Assembly: GCA_029931535.1 (NCBI GenBank)
Contig: JAQPZY010001659.1
Coordinates: forward strand, 3,602,001 to 3,666,000
Source: Margaritifera margaritifera
Taxonomy: Eukaryota; Mollusca; Bivalvia; Unionida; Margaritiferidae
Length of the DNA stretch: 64,000 bases
Reading direction: 5' to 3'
The position numbers and the translations under genes were made by a program. Positions 36,365 to 48,945 of the stretch are shown piece by piece; within the stretch, counting starts at the first letter, position 1; each line of letters begins with the position of its first letter. The notes under the pieces are model-generated. The model was not told the origin of the DNA. It ran no database searches and saw only the letters and a list, made by a program, of their open reading frames with translations.

Positions 36365-38023
36365 AGCCCACTGTGTGGTAACAAATTAATGATAAGAGTG
36401 GTAGATTTGCCAAATTAAATAGCAGCCCACTGTGTGGTAACAAATTAATGATAAGAGTGGTAGATTTGCCAGATTAAATAGCAGCCCACTGTGTGGTAAC
36501 AAATTAATGATAAGAGTGGTAGATTTGCCAAATTAAATAGCAGCCCACTGTGTGGTAACAAATTAATGATAAGAGTGGTAGATTTGCCAGATTAAATAGC
36601 AGCCCACTGTGTGGTAACAAATTAATGATAAGAGTGGTAGATTTGCCAGATTAAATAGCAGCCCACTGTGTGGTAACAAATTAATGATAAGAGTGGTAGA
36701 TTTGCCAAATTAAATAGCAGCCCACTGTGTGGTAACAAATTAATGATAAGAGTGGTAGATTTGCCAAATTAAATAGCAGCCCACTGTGTGGTAACAAATT
36801 AATGATAAGAGTGGTAGATTTGCCAGATTAAATAGCAGCCCACTGTGTGGTAACAAATTAATGATAAGAGTGGTAGATTTGCCAGATCAAATAGCAGCCC
36901 ACTGTGTGGTAACAAATTAATGATAAGAGTGGTAGATTTGCCAGATTAAATAGCAGCCCACTGTGTGGTAACAAACTAATGATAAGAGTGGTAGATTTGC
37001 CAAATTAAATAGCAGCCCACTGTCAAAAACAAATTAATGATAAGAGTGGTAGATTTGCCAAATTAAATAGCAGCCCACTGTGTGGTAACAAATTAATGAT
37101 AAGAGTGGTAGATTTGCCAGATTAAATAGCAGCCCACTGTGTGGTAACAAATTAATGATAAGAGTGGTAGATTTGCCAGATTAAATAGCAGCCCACTGTG
37201 TGGTAACAAATTAATGATAAGAGTGGTAGATTTGCCAGATTAAATAGCAGCCCACTGTGTGGTAACAAATTAATGATAAGAGTGGTAGATTTGCCAGATT
37301 AAATAGCAGCCCAATGTGTGGTAACAAATTAATGATAAGAGTGGTAGATTTGCCAAATTAAATAGCAGCCCAATGTGTGGTAACAAATTAATGATACGAG
37401 TGGTAGATTTGCCAAATTAAATAGCAGCCCACTGTGTGGTAACAAATTAATGATAAGAGTGGTAGATTTGCCAGATTAAATAGCAGCCCACTGTGTGGTA
37501 ACAAATTAATGATAAGAGTGGTAGATTTGCCAGATTAAATAGCAGCCCACCGTGTGGTAACAAATTAATGATAAGAGTGGTAGATTTGCCAAATTAAATA
37601 GCAGCCCACTGTGTGGTAGCAAATTAATGATAAGAGTGGTAGATTTGCCAAATTAAATAGCAGCCCACTGTGTGGTAACAAACTAATGATAAGAGTGGTA
37701 GATTTGCCAGATTAAATAGCAGCCCACCATGTGGTAACAAATTAATGATAAGAGTGGTAGATTTGCCAAATTAAATAGCAGCCCACTGTGTGGTAACAAA
37801 CTAATGATAAGAGTGGTAGATTTGCCAGATTAAATAGCAGCCCACTGTGTGGTAACAAATTAATGATAAGAGTGGTAGATTTGCCAGATTAAATAGCAGC
37901 CCACTGTGTGGTAACAAATTAATGATAAGAGTGGTAGATTTACCAAATTAAATAGCAGCCCACTGTGTGGTAACAAATTACTGATAAGAGTGGTAGATTT
38001 GCCAAATTAAATAGCAGCCCAAT
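36365..38023 (+). repeat. 59-base satellite array, about 28 copies
   Basis: The unit runs AGCAGCCCACTGTGTGGTAA then CAAATTAATGATAAGAGTGG then TAGATTTGCCARATTAAAT. Copies are nearly identical. Recurrent variants are A/G in CCARATT, T/C in CAAAYTAATG, and changes around CCCACTG. One unit near 37021 reads TGTCAAAAAC in place of TGTGTGGTAAC and is one base shorter. Stops occur in the array, so it is not coding. Confidence 0.97.
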
Positions 38024-38519
38024 ATGCTCACTTTGGAACATGACAACATTTGTTAGCCACAAGTAACAGTAGGTTTGCAGTATATACATGTAATTTATCA
38101 GTCCCTGAGTTCATTAGAGCTGTCAACAAATTTTAAGTTGCTCATGCATACATGTTTGAGATGGTTCATGTTGCAAAAGAGATAGAATTTGATACACTAA
38201 AGTCATTTGAATGGAAAGGACTTATGAAGACTTTCAAAGATTTGAGTTTGAGATTTTGTACTGGATGTCTTGTCAGTTGTGAAACAATTGTTTTTCAAAG
38301 ATTGCATAAAACTAGTACATATAGAAGTGAAACATGCATGACAACAGTACATCAAAAGAATATAATGGACATAAAATAAGGAGACAATTACTACAAACTT
38401 AAAGGGTAAAGGTTAGGTAAGACATAAATATATAAATATAAACAAAATGATTTGCACTTAACAGCCAGATATACCAGTGAACTACATGTATTGCTCTGTA
38501 GTAGGTGTGCCATATAAAA

Positions 38520-38704
38520 GTGGAGCCATGGTAACTCAGTTGGTAGAGTGTCTGACTCATAATCCATGAGTAGAGGCTTCCATACCCACCCAGGCCAGCC
38601 TGGGGTGGCTGCCTCTGTGTCCTTGGGAAAGGCACTAAACTCCCATTTTATCTGCATGACATAGCCAATAATGTTTTAAAAGTGCCTTTAAAACCAACAG
38701 AACC
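38520..38704 (+). mobile_element. SINE S1, tRNA-derived
   Basis: The head TAACTCAGTTGGTAGAGTG is a box A. Box B is degenerate. The body contains GTGTCCTTGGGAAAGGCACT and CATGACATAGCCAATAATGT; the tail is AAAACCAACAGAAC. Related copies: 49588-49778 (minus), 51683-51787 (internally deleted), 58141-58199 (3' fragment) and 61164-61361. Confidence 0.8.
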
Positions 38705-39465
38705 TGCCTTTAACAAATTTGGCAACAGTATATAAACATGCCAAGCATGTAATCTTGAGATGTTAATAAACATTTTGAGAAATAACAGTATATTATTTCT
38801 TTGGATGAGGCATATGCCATGCTTATTTTGGTATTTTAAATATCCATATAAATTAATATTACCAATGCATATAGAAATTTTGTTTACCTGTTGTTAAAAC
38901 TGGTCTCAGGGCTAGCTGGCTAGAATTATGGATGTGGTACAGTTAGCTATGACAGAGATCTGTGGTGACATTCCTACAAGGATGAGTCTGCAGGGCAGGA
39001 TACTCCACTTACTGGTATGCTGACTATAGACTTGACTGTATGATGTATACAGTGGATGTACACTATTCTAGATCTACCACATAGATGTTAGTGCACATCT
39101 TAAATGCTAGGACACTAAGTACTGTCTACTGCTGAATCCATGATTAAGTTATTTGTTGTTCTGCAGACTATGGAAGCAGAGATAACATCTGTTAAAAACT
39201 GGAGTACCAAGATTAAAAATATTTAACTAGTTTAGATTACCTGTAATTCAACAGGATTTTTTGCAATAATCAATATAGTTTCTTCTTTTTAGCAGTCTTA
39301 GTTGTATGCTAATTAATCTGGTTATCTTCATTAGAGTGCAAGGACAAATTTAATTATTTAGATGTCTCAAGATGGCTATTGATCAAATGATCTCTAAGTT
39401 TATAATAATTGAGTTAACCTTATTGTAAAATAAATTCAATTAAACTCCAGCAAAATAACTTTATA
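38705..39465. other. No gene seen
   Basis: AT-rich spacer between a SINE and the 45-base satellite. Confidence 0.4.
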
Positions 39466-42392
39466 ATATTATGTAAAGGTTATTATCCTATACTGGCAGT
39501 CCAAGATTCGGTATTATGTAAAGGTTATTATCCTATACTGGTAGTCCAAGACTTGGTATTATGTAAAGACCATTATCCTATACTGGTAGTCCAAGACTTG
39601 GTATTATGTAAAGGTTATTATCCTATACTGGCAGTCCAAGACTTGGTATTATGTAAAGGCCATTATCCTATACTGGCAGTCCAAGACTTGGTATTATGTA
39701 AAGGTTATTATCCTATACTGACAGTCCAAGACTTGGTATTATGTAAAGACCATTATCCTATACTGGTATTCCAAGACTTGGTATTATGTAAAGGTTATTA
39801 ACCTATACTGGCAGTCCAAGACTTGGTATTATGTAAAGACCATTATCCTATACTGGTATTCCAAGACTTGGTATTATGTAAAGGTTATTAACCTATACTG
39901 GCAGTCCAAGACTTGGTATTATGTAAAGACCATTATCCTATACTGGTAGTCCAAGACTTGGTATTATGTAAAGGTTATTATCCTATACTGGCAGTCCAAG
40001 ACTTGGTATTATGTAAAGACCATTATCCTATACTGGTAGTCCAAGACTTGGTATTATGTAAAGGTTATTATCCTATACTGGCAGTCCAAGACTTGGTATT
40101 ATGTAAAGACCATTATCCTATACTGGCAGTCCAAGACTTGGTATTATGTAAAGACCAGTATCCTATACTGGTAGTCCAAGACTTGGTATTATGTAAAGAC
40201 CATTATCCTATACTGGTATTCCAAGACTTGGTATTATGTAAAGGTTATTAACCTATACTGGCAGTCCAAGACTTGGTATTATGTAAAGACCATTATCCTA
40301 TACTGGCAGTCCAAGACTTGGTATTATGTAAAGACCATTATCCTATACTGGCAGTCCAAGACATGGTATTATGTAAAGGTTATTATCCTATACTGGTAGT
40401 CCAAGACTTGGTATTATGTAAAGACCATTATCCTATACTGGTATTCCAAGACTTGGTATTATGTAAAGGTTATTAACCTATACTGGCAGTCCAAGACTTG
40501 GTATTATGTAAAGACCATTATCCTATACTGGCAGTCCAAGACTTGGTATTATGTAAAGACCATTATCCTATACTGGCAGTCCAAGACTTGGTATTATGTA
40601 AAGACCATTATCCTATACTGGCAGTCCAAGACATGGTATTATGTAAAGGTTATTATCCTATACTGGTAGTCCAAGACTTGGTATTATGTAAAGACCATTA
40701 TCCTATACTGGCAGTCCAAGACTTGGTATTATGTAAAGGTTATTATCCTATACTGGTAGTCCAAGACTTGGTATTATGTAAAGGCCATTATCCTATACTG
40801 GCAGTCCAAGACTTGGTATTATGTAAAGACCATTATCCTATACTGGCAGTCCAAGACATGGTATTATGTAAAGGTTATTATCCTATACTGGTAGTCCAAG
40901 ACTTGGTATTATGTAAAGACCATTATCCTATACTGGTAGTCCAAGACTTGGTATTATGTAAAGGTTATTAACCTATACTGGCAGTCCAAGACTTGGTATT
41001 ATGTAAAGACCATTATCCTATACTGGTAGTCCAAGACTTGGTATTATGTAAAGGTTATTATCCTATACTGGCAGTCCAAGACTTGGTATTATGTAAAGAC
41101 CATTATCCTATACTGGTAGTCCAAGACTTGGTATTATGTAAAGGTTATTATCCTATACTGGCAGTCCAAGACTTGGTATTATGTAAAGACCATTATCCTA
41201 TACTGGCAGTCCAAGACTTGGTATTATGTAAAGACCATTATCCTATACTGGTATTCCAAGACTTGGTATTATGTAAAGGTTATTAACCTATACTGGCAGT
41301 CCAAGACTTGGTATTATGTAAAGACCATTATCCTATACTGGTAGTCCAAGACTTGGTATTATGTAAAGGTTATTATCCTATACTGGCAGTCCAAGACTTG
41401 GTATTATGTAAAGACCATTATCCTATACTGGTAGTCCAAGACTTGGTATTATGTAAAGGTTATTATCCTATACTGGCAGTCCAAGACTTGGTATTATGTA
41501 AAGACCATTATCCTATACTGGCAGTCCAAGACTTGGTATTATGTAAAGACCATTATCCTATACTGGTAGTCCAAGACTTGGTATTATGTAAAGACCATTA
41601 TCCTATACTGGTATTCCAAGACTTGGTATTATGTAAAGGTTATTAACCTATACTGGCAGTCCAAGACTTGGTATTATGTAAAGACCATTATCCTATACTG
41701 GCAGTCCAAGACTTGGTATTATGTAAAGACCATTATCCTATACTGGCAGTCCAAGACATGGTATTATGTAAAGGTTATTATCCTATACTGGTAGTCCAAG
41801 ACTTGGTATTATGTAAAGACCATTATCCTATACTGGTATTCCAAGACTTGGTATTATGTAAAGGTTATTAACCTATACTGGCAGTCCAAGACTTGGTATT
41901 ATGTAAAGACCATTATCCTATACTGGCAGTCCAAGACTTGGTATTATGTAAAGGTTATTATCCTATACTGGTAGTCCAAGACTTGGTATTATGTAAAGGC
42001 CATTATCCTATACTGGCAGTCCAAGACTTGGTATTATGTAAAGACCATTATCCTATACTGGCAGTCCAAGACATGGTATTATGTAAAGGTTATTATCCTA
42101 TACTGGTAGTCCAAGACTTGGTATTATGTAAAGACCATTATCCTATACTGGCAGTCCAAGACTTGGTATTATGTAAAGACCATTATCCTATACCGGCAGT
42201 CCAAAACTTGGTATTATGTAAAGACCATTATCCTATACTGGCAGTCCAAGACTTGGTATTATGTAAAGGTTATTATCCTATACTGGTAGTCCAAGACTTG
42301 GTATTATGTAAAGACCATTATCCTATACTGGTAGTCCAAGACATGGTATTATGTAAAGGTTATTATCCTATACTGGTAGTCCAAGACTTGGT
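39466..42392 (+). repeat. 45-base satellite array, about 65 copies
   Basis: The unit is GGTATTATGTAAAGRYYATT, then ATCCTATACTGGYAGTCCAA, then GACTT. Because 45 is divisible by three, one frame stays open as a 15-residue repeat (VLCKDHYPILAVQDL), broken only where TATCC becomes TAACC and creates TAA. Main variants are GACCAT, GGTTAT or GGCCAT; CAGTCC, TAGTCC or TATTCC; and CTTGG or CATGG. The runs of open frame are not a protein gene: there is no exon context, and the stop variant recurs eight times. Confidence 0.97.
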
Positions 42393-42499
42393 CTTCAGCT
42401 AATCAGTTTTCAGTATTTAACTAAAGTAATATTTCTTGGGTTCTATCATCTTAACAGTATTGAGTAAACCCTTATGAAATTGTACTTAAAGCTCATTGT

Positions 42500-42990
42500 T
42501 GTTGCCACCCTTTTTGAAGAAAAGTGGGTGACATAATATCAACATTTCTGTCTGTTCATCCATCCATCTGTCCATCTGTACACTTTCGTTTTCACTCTTT
42601 AACATTAAAGCTGTTTGTGGTATACTTATACATCATCATTAGAAGTTGTGTTGTGTAACAGATTGGGAGTCCTACCTTGAAGGCATGGTCATTTCTCAAT
42701 ATTTTACATTTTCATCACACTTTCCCTTCAGCTATATAACTTTAAAGCCATTAGAGATTAAGGAATGAAACTTGGTATACTTTTACATCATCACTCAAAG
42801 GTGTGTTGTGTACCACATCGGGGTTGCTATGTTCAAGGTCAAGGGCATGGCTCAATATCTTACATCACACTTTCCCTTTTGCTCTGTAACTTTAAAGACA
42901 TTGGAGGTTAAGGAATGAAACTCGTTATACTTGTACATCGGCACTAAAAGGTGTGTTCAATACTAAATTGTGGTTCTAATCTTCAGGATC
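42500..42990 (+). repeat. Core-repeat element, family G
   Basis: A 5' part with GAAAAGTGGGTGACATAAT and a CATCCATCTGTCCATCTG tract leads to three units with TTTAAAGNCATTRGAGRTTA and GGAATGAAACT. TATACTT anchors at 42621, 42776 and 42926 give spacings of 155 and 150. The 3' end was not identified. Confidence 0.65.
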
Positions 42991-43490
42991 AAGATCCCGG
43001 CTTTTTTTATCGTGGACCCTCGTAAGATCCTATTTTTTAAAATAAAAATTACTTTTATGATATGTCTTTTTACAGCAATTGTATGTGGCCTCAAACTTAG
43101 TTATTCAGAGATGTTGTACACTTAGCACATGGTTGTAATGATTTGGCATATTAAATTTTGATACACTTACTATAAGGGGCATAAGTTATGCATTATAAGC
43201 GAGGCCACCTTATGTTGAGGTATCTTCCTATAGCATTGTTATGCATAAGAACACAAATATAGGGTATTTAATGATGTAAAACCATATTATAATTGATTCA
43301 TACTAGTTAGGAGCTAAAATTAAGTAAATTGATTTAAAGAAGGGAACAAAATTTACTCAATTGAATGAGATCTATGGCCATGCCCATGTTATAAAAGGGA
43401 CAGCAGTATACTGAGGGGTTTTATGGTGAGGAACCACTGCAGAAAGAAGTGTATGATTTGTTATTAGCTTCATTATTGATTTCAACAATG
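42991..43490. other. No gene seen
   Basis: AT-rich; a CATTATAAGCGAGGCCACCTTAT-like stretch near 43190 resembles family D sequence. Confidence 0.35.
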
Positions 43491-43550
43491 TTGTTAATGT
43501 TGTTGTTGTTGTTGTTATTATTATTTTTATTATTATTATTATTATTACTA
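43491..43550 (+). repeat. TTG/TTA trinucleotide repeat
   Basis: A TTG run passes into a TTA/ATT run. It drives a false Leu-rich ORF. Confidence 0.9.
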
Positions 43551-43635
43551 TGCAACAGATTTTTAAAGAGTATTATCTGTGAAAATGAAAAGCCCAAAAT
43601 GTCTTTGTCTTCCTGGCCATTTTCAATACAAATAC

Positions 43636-43638
<3 letters not shown>

Positions 43639-43730
<92 letters not shown>
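43639..43730. repeat. (AT)n microsatellite
   Basis: About 46 uninterrupted AT units. The overlapping Ile/Tyr-repeat frames on both strands are artefacts of it. Confidence 0.98.
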
Positions 43731-43734
<4 letters not shown>

Positions 43735-43995
43735 ATGTATAAAACCATGAATAAAACCTATTTGAAGTAGAGAATTTAAATAAAACCCTGTGATTGGAAA
43801 CATGTAAGGTTTGCTTCAGTTATTGAGGATCATAAAACTCCTATTACATAATTTGATGCCATCTGTTTTCAATTTGTCTATAATGTTCAAAAGAACACTG
43901 AATAATCCTAACTCTATCCTGTTATTTTGTATCAAATTCTTTGAAAGCATAATGACAGCAGGATCATGTTATCAGTATAACACAGACCCAAATAT

Positions 43996-44060
43996 AGCTA
44001 TTACTATGGAGAGTGATTACCACCATAATTTTTTGCATGTATTTTCTATTAGTATGTTAC
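43996..44060 (+). repeat. Dispersed repeat fragment shared with 48880-48936
   Basis: GTGATTACCACCATAATT and CATGTATTTTCTATTAGTAT match the reverse complement of 48880-48936 at roughly 80% identity by eye. No function is suggested. Confidence 0.65.
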
Positions 44061-45307
44061 GCACCTCTTGTAACAGGTGTACGATTTAGTTGGTTATCGT
44101 TATCTAGAGGATGATCGACCTCAGTGTTATTGCCCGAATCGAGTAGATTTTAAAATAAAATATGAAATTTATAGATGGGATAAATTGGGATCTGAGCAGA
44201 GATATAGAACAGAATAACACGAGCCCCCGTACATGAAATATAACAATTTAATCAATTACATAAAACAAAATGAAATAGTACATAACATTTGAAAGATACA
44301 CTTCTTTTAGAAATCAATTACCGAATTTCAACAAAATGTAATTAGCTGATCTGTTTATATCAATAGACTCAGTTCATCATGGAATCGAGTGAACAATCGA
44401 ATCAATTGCCCAGCATGCCTGAATAACCTTGTTGTTGCTGGTCACTCCCAATTCAACGTTGCTGTCAGGTCAGGGTTGATGTTCTCCCCTTTTGCTTCTC
44501 TTTTATCCAGCCTCTTTTCGGTCATCAAACTTAGTATGGGATGCCTCTTCTCTCTACCCTCAAAGTGGATACGTTTACATGTATCGATGGATGGGTGGGT
44601 AGGTAGGTAGGTACGTGGAGCTATTTTTACCGTTGTGCTTTCGAGACTTGCTCTCTTCTACTGCCAGAATCGTGTTCCTCAACTTCCAGACACCTGTCCC
44701 TTGAACAATTGTTTATACAAGAGAATTTCATCTTATTCTGCTCGGATTCAAGTAAGGTGTTGACATAATGCAAGTTAGAATATTGTAATCAATGCTATCT
44801 GCTGTCATAATGGGGCATTACCCACAAGTACTGGTTAACCGGCATATTTCGCAAGATAGAGAGAGAGAGAGAGAGAGAGAAAACACTTTTATTTAATGTT
44901 CTAGCAATCTCAGTCCAACTATATTGGCAAAATGGCATACACTTTCTTTAATACTTGTTTATTTTTATATTTATTTATTTATTCCTCTTAACAGGCTGAT
45001 CAAGGATCAGGGATTGTTTATTGCAATCTCACCAAAATTGGATAATCATTATATATAGATACTCATCTAGATATACATGTATAGCATGATCTAGGACACA
45101 CTTCAGTGTCAGGGGATTTAATGATTCCCTCCTTCTCTCCGTGCATTCTGTCTGTAAATATAGCTCATTCTAAATTACTGGCTGGAAATTCACCAAACTT
45201 ATTTCATAAGTTGTTGGTATTGCCAATATATGTAACTGGGGTATAGGTTTATCACTTTTTGACCATGGAATCAGGGATGAAGTTGGATATTATTATTTAG
45301 TCAAGCA

Positions 45308-45310
<3 letters not shown>
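44061..45310. other. No gene; GA microsatellite inside
   Basis: A (GA)n tract lies at 44857-44881 and a GGTA run near 44597. A TGTCATAATGGGGCATTA stretch near 44806 resembles one near 48235. No coding frame is supported. Confidence 0.5.
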
Positions 45311-45343
<33 letters not shown>

Positions 45344-45367
45344 ATATATATATATATGTGTGTGTGT
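45311..45367. repeat. Compound CT/TA/TG microsatellite
   Basis: About 14 CT units, then TA units, then TG units in one tract. Confidence 0.95.
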
Positions 45368-45429
45368 CTTTCTGAGATTCTGTACGTTTTAGGTTTAAAA
45401 TAAAAGAATGTTGTCAATGGAAATAATGA

Positions 45430-47540
45430 GAATATGAGTGTCGGAAGAGGAGCATAAGTATCTAGAAGGAGTGTTCATTTGGGTGAGGTCCGATAGGTAT
45501 TTTGGACTGGAGACAGTCAACGAAATGTAGCATAGAGAACAGATTTTGTGTTTGATTATGGAGCAAACAGGTAACCAGGAGGGTGCATAGCAGGAGGGAG
45601 GAGTGTTCAGTTCTTGGTACTCTTAAGGATGATCTGAGCAGCTGTTTTGAACTTTTTGAACTTTCTGTAGGAGATACTAAGACAAACCAGATAAAAGTGA
45701 ATTGCAATAGTCCAGTTTAGAGAGTATTAAGGAACACACCAGTGTTTTTGTGGCATCAACTGAAAGAAAATTGCGAATGGAGCTGATAGGTCTCGGCTCC
45801 AGATATGCAGCTTTGCATATATGTTGATGTAATGAGAGAGTACTGTCGAGAGTGACATCTAGGTTTCGTACTGATTGTGTGAATTTAATGTTGGTGTTGC
45901 TGATACTTATTGTTTGAGGTAAATGATGGGAATGACAAAGTCTTTTTGTGGTGATCAGAATGGCTTCAGTTTTATCATCATTCATCTGCAGCTTGTTACA
46001 TGTCATCAATGACTTCACATCGGAAAAACACCTTTCTGTGTCTTGGATGGTAGCATCAACTTCATTTGGGTGGAAAGATTTGTATATTTGGGGGTCATCA
46101 GCATACAATTGGTGAGACACAGAATGACGATCTATGACACTTGAGAGGGGCTGAGTGTATAGAATGAAGAGAACAGGTCCAAGAACAAATTGGCTGGAAT
46201 GTTTTCCATTTACAGACACAATTTGTGTCCTGTCGACTAAGCATGACTTGAACTATAGTAAGGCTGTTTCGCGATAAAGCCAAATCGTTGCTGGAGATAG
46301 AGAAGTATTATGGTCTATTATGTCAAATGCTGGAGACAAGTCAAGGAGGTTGAGGACTATAATCAAGGAGGTTGAGGACTGTAATCAAGGAGGTTGAGGA
46401 CTAGGATCTTTCCACTATCCAAAGCAGGTCCAAGAACAGAACCCTGTGGAACACCAAAACATAGCTCAACTGGGCTGGAATGTTTTCCGTTTACAGACAC
46501 AATTTGTGTCCTGTTGACTAAGTATGACTTTAACCATAGTAAGGCTGTATCTCAAATCCCAAATACATGCTGGAGACGGTGAAGTAATATATCATGGTCT
46601 ATTGTGTCAAATGCTGCAGATAAGTCAAGGAGGGTAAGGACTGTAATATTTCCACTATCCAAAGCAGAGAGAAGGTCATTAACTACTTTCAGAAGGGCAG
46701 TTTCATTACTGTGGCGAGGGCAATAAGCAGACTGTAAATTGCAAAAAAGACTTTTTAAATTCAGATGAGTTACCAGTTGGGACAGAACAACTTTTTCTAA
46801 GATTTTTGACATGAAAGGGAGGTTAGAAACAGGGCAGTGGTTTTTTAAATTGTTAGGGTCAAGCATTCGTTTCTTCAACAGAGGCTTTACAGTGGCAGTT
46901 TTGAAAAAGTATGGGAATTCCCCAGATGAGAGAGAAGTATTAATAACATCGGTTAGTGAAGGCAATATTAAATCTAAGCACTCGAGCAGCAGTGATGTCG
47001 GAATTGGATCAAGTTCACATGACTTTGGGGCGCTCTTCATCAGGATTGTACATAAGAAATCCGTAGAGACAGGCTCAAATGCGGTTAAAGGTTGCCTCTG
47101 AAATTCTGTGTCACAACTGTGTGGTGATGACGAGTAGATTGAAATTGTGTTGTCAAGCTGATCTCTAAAGGTTTGCACTTTGTCAAGGAAGAAATTTGAA
47201 AATAGGTCCAAAAGTTTGACCAGGGAGAAGGTTGTTGGAAGAGGTGTACATTTGTTTCTTGACATTAACTTGTTAGCAATACCGAAGAGCTCTTTGCAGC
47301 TGGAGCTTTCAGTGATCTTAGTACTGAAATAGGTTGATTTCACTGTATTAACTATGTTTGTGACATTCTTCTTAGCAGCTTCATAGATTTGCTTATGAAT
47401 AGTAAGACCGGATAAAAGCCAAAGCCCCATCAGCCTTATGGCATTCTTTTAGCAGTGCGAAGCTGGTCCCTAACACTACTCTACCATGGAGAACACGTCT
47501 GAATCAGTTCCATGGGAATTTGACGAATTGTTTGGTTTGA
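45430..47540 (-). pseudogene. CR1/L2-like LINE reverse transcriptase relic
   Basis: Read on the minus strand. 47430-46552 is a 292-residue open frame covering the RT N-terminal and fingers region (VKPLLKK, SKILEKVVLSQL) and motif A (LDLSAAFDTIDHDILLHRL at 46575-46628). After a disrupted stretch, 46219-45677 carries LGPVLFILYTQPLS, the catalytic YADD (46094-46105), LDVTLDSTLSLHQHI and LDYCNSLLSGL. A shifted frame continues to about 45430 with the usual C-terminal LPV, YLSDL and TPSR pieces. The endonuclease domain is absent upstream of about 47540, so the copy is 5' truncated. The motif after YADD and the frames show decay. An internal tandem duplication (46175-46668) breaks the palm. The exact clade is uncertain. 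Confidence 0.88.
46175..46668 (-). repeat. Tandem duplication of about 250 bases inside the LINE RT
   Basis: 46175-46425 and 46426-46668 are two diverged copies of the same RT segment. Shared blocks include AGGTCCAAGAAC, GTTTACAGACACAATTTGTG, TGGTCTATT(A/G)TGTCAAATGC and TTTCCACTATCCAAAGCAG. The left copy lacks about 33 bases and contains a 22-base unit repeated three times (46341-46404). Confidence 0.85.
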
Positions 47541-48220
47541 AACAGATGATTTAGAGTATGTATGGGTACATTAAGTTAAATGGCTGTTTTGCAAAGCTAG
47601 CAAAGCAAGCTTATAGAAATAAAACTGTATGTTTCTAACCAAACAGTGTGTTGAATGCCTTTGATCAGTACTGTAGTCATGCTGACCATTTATTTCAGCA
47701 TGGGCCTATCTTGTTAATATATGACTCTGATTTCACATACATGTATATTGAAAGGCCACAATATGTATGTATGGGGGTGGGGAGATGTTAAAAGCCAGGT
47801 AGATTTATCATTTGGAGGATTGCGGAGAGTGTTGAACTTCTAAAAAAGTCTTATTATTTTCAAATCTCCTGATAACTAATTTGTGATATGATTTAATTTC
47901 AAACAATGAAGTTTAATTTTTTTTTTAACAAAAACCAAAAAAAACATGAATACAAAAACCGGACATTATGCTGGAACTACTAATGAACAGTAAAGTCGAA
48001 GAGTGGTTTCTTCAGAATTCTGCACCTGTAGAAGGAGCATTCATTTAAAAAAAAAACAAACAAACAATACTCTGGAAGAAGGAAGCATTTATATTGTCTT
48101 ATTATTCATCAAATACTACATTGCTGTCGAGACACAGCAGGTCTGATCTGTAGTTCAGTCCTCCATGATTAGAATGTGCATTATACCTGACCCGCATCAC
48201 TGTTTTCATTCAGATATCAT
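47541..48220. other. No gene seen
   Basis: AT-rich with several A and T homopolymer runs. Confidence 0.4.
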
Positions 48221-48539
48221 GGTGCCCTCTGTTGTCATAATGGGACATTAATCTATTGCATCTTGTGTCATGCTAACAGACAACTTGTAACTTTGATTAT
48301 GTGAAGATTTTACCAGTGTGATACTTAATAGTCTGTTATAAAATGAAATCTGTCAATAGCAAAGAGAAAATTTAGAGTTGGAAAGACACAGTTAAAAATG
48401 TTAACGTGTATAACATTAAAAATGCAAATAGAATCACTCACATGGAATGTGAAGACATGAAATTGCAGTATTGTAATAACATACATATACTTAACAAATT
48501 TAGTAACAAATATTGACATGTAATGATACAATATAGAAT

Positions 48540-48890
48540 ATACATCGTACACACATAGAAAATGCAAATTAGAATAATGCAAAATAGAATATACAGCATA
48601 TACAAATAGGAAATGCAAATTAGAATAATACAAAATAGAATATACAGCATATACTAATAGGATATGCAAAATAGAATAATACAAAATAGAATATACAGCA
48701 TATACTAATAGGAAATGCAAATTAGAAATATACAAAATAGAATATACAGCATATACTAATAGGAAATGCAAAATAGAATAATACAAAATAGAATATACAG
48801 CATATAAAAATAGGAAATGCAAAACAGAATATACAGCATATACTAATAGGAAATGCAAAACAGAATATACAGCATATACTAATAGAAAAT
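48540..48890 (-). repeat. 51/36-base minisatellite
   Basis: TACAGCAT anchors at 48592, 48643, 48694, 48745, 48796, 48832 and 48868 give spacings of 51 four times, then 36 twice. The short unit lacks 15 bases. Both lengths are multiples of three, which keeps a 198-residue hydrophobic frame open on the minus strand. I regard that frame as an artefact of the repeat. Confidence 0.93.
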
Positions 48891-48945
48891 ACATGTATAG
48901 AATTATGGCGGTAATCACCATCCATATATTACTGTGCTGTATATA

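Noticed and set aside
36365..38023. Array of regular repeats resembling a CRISPR array
   Set aside because: Units abut with no unique spacers, and the context is eukaryotic.
39553..42402. Long open frames encoding a 15-residue repeat (VLCKDHYPIL...)
   Set aside because: They follow from a 45-base satellite whose unit is divisible by three. Stop-carrying units recur, and there is no exon or promoter context.
43449..43803. Ile/Tyr-repeat and poly-Leu frames on both strands
   Set aside because: They are translations of (AT)n and TTG/TTA microsatellites.
48325..48921. 198-residue frame that looks like a multi-pass membrane protein
   Set aside because: It translates a 51/36-base AT-rich minisatellite plus flank; hydrophobicity is a by-product of T-rich codons.
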